Shown here: positions 59,525 through 64,000 of the stretch, piece by piece
Position numbering within the stretch: position 1 is the first letter of the stretch
Layout: each line of letters starts with the position of its first letter
Source of the DNA: Ulota crispa
Taxonomy: Eukaryota; Streptophyta; Bryopsida; Orthotrichales; Orthotrichaceae
Direction of reading: 5' to 3'
Assembly: GCA_963920765.1 (NCBI GenBank)
Contig: OY987242.1
Coordinates: 27,986,002-28,050,001 of the forward strand
DNA length: 64,000 bases
The notes under the pieces: model-generated
The model's input: the letters and a program-made list of their open reading frames with translations, nothing else
Database searches by the model: none
What the model was told of the DNA's origin: nothing
Made by a program: the position numbers and the translations under genes

Positions 59525-61828
59525 TGCACTCGATTTGCAGCTTCAACCTTGAGCCACTTTCAGGAGCCTGAATAGATAAAATAAAATTATTCTGAGCTCC
59601 CACACACAAGTATGAATAGTTTCCGAAGATGCGGTTGCACATTCGTTCATGCTATTACATATCTATATAATTTGATTTGCAGATCCTGGAAGTGACTAGG
59701 TGTCTTAATGCGATATTGACTAGTAACTTCGAAACACGCAGTGTCTGGCTTGGACAAATAATTTTCGATTCTTTTGAGAGAGTAAAATAAAGTCCGGGAA
59801 GGAGCTGGAATGCGTGACTTGCGACAGGCCAGACGATAGAAAATAGATTGGAAGACACATAATCTTACATTTAATTTCGATGTACGTCTTGCAGTTTCTG
59901 CTTGTCATCCGCTTTGGCTGCTCCTGCAACGGAACGTAACCAGCATTAGTAAGAAGACAGCATTGATGACGCCTTCACAAAGAAATGTACAATTAGTTTC
60001 TGTGATTGGTCCACTACTCAAAGCTCAATGTGACAAAAGCATGGGCACAACATGTACACTTGTCTCACAGCATACTGTACTAGAAACCCTGAAGACAACT
60101 CCATCAGACTGCAAGGGCTTTTAATTGTGACCACATTGTAACAGCAAAGTCAGAAAGCTTGATCCACATATAAGAAAGTTGGAAGCAGTTGTAAATGCTC
60201 TCTAACGAATTAAAGTAGCCAGGCAGTAGCTAAAAACGTCAGAAATTAACAAGAGTTGGAACTTACAATCAAGGTACAGTAATGGACATAACTTTAAGAT
60301 ATGGAGAGATATTGCAAGACATGGCTTAGAACTACAGAGGGGAGTCGAATATGCTGAAGGCCATGCCCTGTTATTTTAAGCAACGGCCCAGAATAGTATC
60401 ATTCGACCGATAACACCGTCGATGAGCTTGAGATGCTCCAAGGTGCATGAGCAAACTGATGACTACTGTACACTAGGACCCGGTCTGCAGCTTTGACCGT
60501 ATCAACCAACCAATAGTCTTTAACAAAAGGCTTTCAGCGAAGTCTTCGCTTGTAAACATCTCAAGCAATAAGCTGCTAACAAAGCTCCTGCTTTTCGTGA
60601 TATGCTGGCAGACAACGATGATGCGTGGTGGTCTTACCCCACATTGCGCCCTGACTCCAGAATAAACAGCTCTCCATTTCCCTTCTATAGCCAGTGCCAA
60701 ACCGCAAATGACCCAAAATAAACTCCAACCTACTTGCCAAAGTGGAGGACGGCGAAACACACTCACGGTTCCAACTTCCACTGAAAAGGTGGGCTGATCG
60801 ATAGCTCTCACGCCGAAGAAGATACAACACCAAGTGCCTGCTCCAAAACCTCCCAAAAGACCTTCTTTCCCATGCCTGCAGCTATGGCGCCTCTTGGACA
60901 AACATGTCAACACTTAAGGGGTCTTTGTTGGCGCAATGCGTCGCTTAAGAGCAGAGATAGCCAGCAACAACGCTGTGAGTGTTATTGACTAGTTATCTGC
61001 ATCCACGGAAGCTCCCATTTGCACGCAGTCCAATCATGAGAGGTTGCCGGCCGCCCCCTGTATTCGAAGAAGACTCACCTCACCTTCTCCTGAACATCAG
61101 AAGTAAATCAGTTTTCTGCATCATATGTCAGATACCCTCCTGATTGTCAAAATGTAGAACCTTTCGTGAATGTCAAAAGGCCATTGCCATAGCCCTGCGC
61201 TTGCCACAGAAGCTGAAGGCCTGCACCGGCGCCGCTACAAACAATGCGAAGGACAGAAGCAAAGCAGATGCACCCACCCGTCTCATGCAAACCCAGCTTC
61301 CGTGACTCTATATCGTAGCCAAGGACATGGCCAGTAGTCTAAGAACTTTACCAAGGGACGCGCTCGGCTAAACCTACTAAGCTTACTCCTTCGAAAGCTT
61401 GAAGAGCGGCTGCTGCTGCTGCAGCTTCAACCTGCTTACAGACGCTCCGACTACTAAAACAACTCTCAAGGCACTAACTTACTAAGCTTACTCCTCTTCA
61501 CCGAATGTCTAACTCATGACGAGACCTGCAGAATCAAAAGGGCCTGGCCGGGTTCCCCCCCATCGCCATTGCTTCACCACGTTCGTTGCCTGTGCCAGCT
61601 AAGTTATGTTACGAAATGAATGGCACCAGAGTCTACTGCTGCTAAGTTACAGCAGTAATCACCGACTTCGTCTGTCACTGGTCGTTCGTACGATCCGTTT
61701 TCATTCCGGTCAGATTTGATTATTTCTCACGAATCCCTGTTACTCCGCCTCACTTTTCAAACTTTCCAACCAGCCTGCTTGCTCAACGTACCGGTACTCT
61801 CCCCCACTTCCTACTCAAAAACTCTACT
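59525..61828. other. IQD upstream region
   Basis: This stretch is less AT-rich than the repeat fields and probably holds the IQD promoter and perhaps 5'-UTR exons. The minus-strand frame at 60473-60913 has no recognisable motif. A short (GCT)n patch lies near 61408. Confidence 0.45.
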
Positions 61829-61831
61829 AAT

Positions 61832-62143
61832 GTAGGAGGCTCGTGAATGGACCATCTAAGGACTGAAACTGAATTTTGGGGAGGTGAAACTTCTAGAAAT
61901 ATTTTTCAGTAAATTTCCCTACAAGAGGAATTGGCATCTAGGTTGCTTCATATTTTTTTGGAGCTTTGTAGAAATAGTTATGAAATGTTGAAGTTGAAAC
62001 AGCATAGGGCTTTAAATTGCCCACCTCCTCACAAATGTACATTACTTATACATTGTTGAAGATTATGAAAAAAAACATGTACAAATAGAGTACATTTGGG
62101 GGTGGGTGATTTTAGGACTTGGGCGTTTTTAGAACCTCCTTCC
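61832..62143. mobile_element. GGTARGAG-family element W1
   Basis: The right end reads inward as GGAAGGAGGTTCTAAAAACG with TTAA at 62144-62147; the left end GTAGGAGGCTCGTGAATGG has lost its TTAA (CTAAT). The interior matches 63104-63426, for example CTGAAACTGAATTTTGGGGA. Confidence 0.7.
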
Positions 62144-62147
62144 TTAA

Positions 62148-63099
62148 GGCCCACTTTACACTATGTTGGAGAAGAACATTGGTCAAGACTTGTAGGATAA
62201 TGGAGCAATGAGATTGGAGGAAATTTCATTTGTTACCAGACTAGGTGGGGCTATAATTTCATTTTTCTTGGTGGGAGCTAGTTGAGCGGGAGAATGAGGT
62301 ACTTTTAGGCTCCAACACAATCATGGCAACATACAACTAGGAGATGACCCTGTTAAAACGACATCCTCAAACAGCAAATTTGCTTGTTTCCCAATGTCGT
62401 GGGACTTTTACTCCGTTTACTACTGGAGTTGCTTGCAATAACTTGCAGCTTCATGGCAACAACTCACAAGTGATTGTAAGTGTATTCTCCAATACCTAAA
62501 TCTGCAATGAGAATTGCGTTAAGATTGAGAGGATCCGTCAGCTGAAAGGACTACAAGATAACTGGAACGGGAAGCGGCCAGTTCCCATTCCCGAACCTTG
62601 TGATGGGTTGATGATGGCCTGCCTAAGTTCCTCCTGGACGATTTCCGCTTGAGATAAGAGCAAGTTAATGAGAAGTAATTTCTTGCGTGAGCAACCAGCT
62701 GAGTTCCTTTCGAAATCCAGCGGACATGATCAGTGCTTCTTGTGCAAGGAAATTCCATGTCAGTCTGCCTGAATGTACTGCTGGTAACTTAACTATGGTC
62801 ACGGCAAGTGAACATTTGTCGCCTGCTCTGGCGCCCCTCCAGTCATCAATTGCCCTGCAACGTCTTTCCTGTCCTCCACGTTACGTTTCAGAACTCAGAC
62901 CCTGCACCCTTCAATACTGGTGATTACTGGACTCTATACAAAAAAAAACACGAACGACTGTTAAGTTATTGCTTGACCTCTTTAATTAATGACACAGCTC
63001 AGGCGTCCCCACGCTCCATATAAGCAAATGGATTAAACTTAACTTATGTGGAGTTTCTTGTGATGACTGACAACCAAGCCTCCTTGCATCGTTCTCACA
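62148..63099. other. Spacer without recognised gene
   Basis: Only short, unassignable frames occur. No structured repeat was noticed. Confidence 0.4.
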
Positions 63100-63103
63100 T
63101 TAA

Positions 63104-63426
63104 GGTAAGAGGCTCATAAACCGACCATTTAAGAGCTGAAACTGAATTTTGGGGAGGTGTAACTTCTTGATATATTTTTCAGTAAATTTTTCTTGAAAGA
63201 CAAGAGGAATTGGCATCTAATTCAAGTTATTTTGTATTTTTCAGAGCAATGTGGAATTAGTTATGAAATTTTGAAGTGGAAAGGCCATATGGCTCTAAAA
63301 TGGTGCACCTCCTCAATGTACGTCCACTATACATTTCTGAAAGGCTATGAATAAGGGCATGTACCGGTGGAGTTCATTTGGGGAGGTGAGCGGTATTATT
63401 GCCTCGCAGAATTCGAGCCTCTTACC
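63104..63426. mobile_element. GGTARGAG-family element W2
   Basis: The 323-bp element has ends GGTAAGAGGCTCATAAACCG and, read inward from the right, GGTAAGAGGCTCGAATTC. TTAA lies at 63100-63103 and 63427-63430. It is homologous to W1 across its length. Confidence 0.82.
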
Positions 63427-63656
63427 TTAATCCTTGAGTGTCCAGAGTTATTTTAGGGTTTAGGAGAAAATAGGGGGTTTAATGGCCACCACAGCTTGGA
63501 AAATTACATCTAGAAAAGTGACCATAGGATTTGAAAAAGGACTACCTTCTCTTGTGACGGGGACCAGCCATGACTATTTTCACCATACAAATTAAGAGAA
63601 AAAGTGAGATAATGTTGTGGGCCCCAATGACAGGATCCTGTTGCTGGGGTGCTTAA

Positions 63657-64000
63657 CCCCTAAAGGACTGAGCCATTTTTTCAGTGAAAATCACTCAAAA
63701 CTGCCACTTTTGGGGGTGTTAGTAAGAAGGTAATTTTTTTGAAAATTTGGAAAATCTAATCGTAGGATCTTGCCCTAGACTGGATTAGGTACTTGTGGGA
63801 AAAAAATCAGGTCATTCCAGATGGACATGAGTGAGATATTTACATCTAAAGTGAAAAGAAACATTTTTTTCATGCTACCGCAAAATTTTAGAAGCCTTTG
63901 ACCATTCTTACATGAAAATAATTGCTCTATGCAACTTTGCGCTTTATTTTTCCCATGTAGGAGATCAAGTTAGCTATGTGTGGGAGAATTTTCAAATCAA
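63657..64000. mobile_element. piggyBac-like element T, cut by the window edge
   Basis: It starts CCCCTAAAGGACTGAGCC after TTAA (63653-63656). The first part resembles the right end of element E read inward (CAAAACTGCCAC). The other end is outside the window. Confidence 0.75.

Noticed and set aside
60473-60913. 146-residue minus-strand frame upstream of the IQD gene
   Set aside because: No motif recognised; codon use and position fit spacer or UTR sequence.

Overview
The window is nuclear DNA of a land plant. Its genes are plant genes: isoamylase-type debranching enzyme ISA3, HVA22, dehydrin, IQ67-domain protein, SAUR, jacalin-type lectin, UDP-glucose:glycoprotein glucosyltransferase and RFT1. 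They have short GT/AG introns and lie in very AT-rich, transposon-filled spacers. Two things hint at a non-seed plant, perhaps a bryophyte or lycophyte: the ISA3 gene has only one intron, and the dehydrin has a Y-like motif and two K segments but no obvious serine tract. That placement is inference and I cannot name the species.

Layout. 1-2 kb: 5' part of a UGGT gene on the minus strand, running off the left edge. 2-4.1 kb: divergent spacer with a Stowaway-type MITE. 4.1-6.9 kb: ISA3, plus strand. 8.5-30 kb: a repeat field with almost no genes, apart from a SAUR-like reading frame near 21 kb. 30.9-32.5 kb: a decayed, intronless RFT1 copy. 32.6-33.1 kb: an uninterrupted tetranucleotide array of about 131 units. 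34 kb: HVA22-like gene, plus strand. 35.5-39 kb: more repeats. 39.7-41.2 kb: dehydrin, minus strand, with a duplicated upstream segment. 43.2-47.6 kb: a secreted jacalin-like lectin, minus strand, whose introns are full of transposons. 48.5-53.2 kb: repeats. 55.4-59.5 kb: a large IQD protein, minus strand. 61.8-64 kb: repeats again.

The main discovery candidate is a family of at least 18 non-autonomous DNA elements. Their ends read CCCCTAAA(N)GCCCAAGG or close variants, and nearly all are bounded by TTAA on both sides. Ends of the form CCC...GGG with a TTAA target duplication are the signature of the piggyBac superfamily. Most copies are 540-960 bp, the smallest is 72 bp, and several are nested. 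Two insertions can be compared with an unoccupied copy of the same site inside this window, and both show a single TTAA before insertion. One element supplies the first 71 codons of the SAUR-like ORF. No transposase gene is visible, so any mobility must come from elsewhere. A second family with ends GGTARGAGSCTC also sits at TTAA. Stowaway, CACTA-type, hAT-type and 4-bp-TSD elements are present too.

The genes do not form a cluster with a joint function. UGGT and RFT1 both belong to ER N-glycosylation and quality control, but RFT1 is broken here and the pairing looks accidental.
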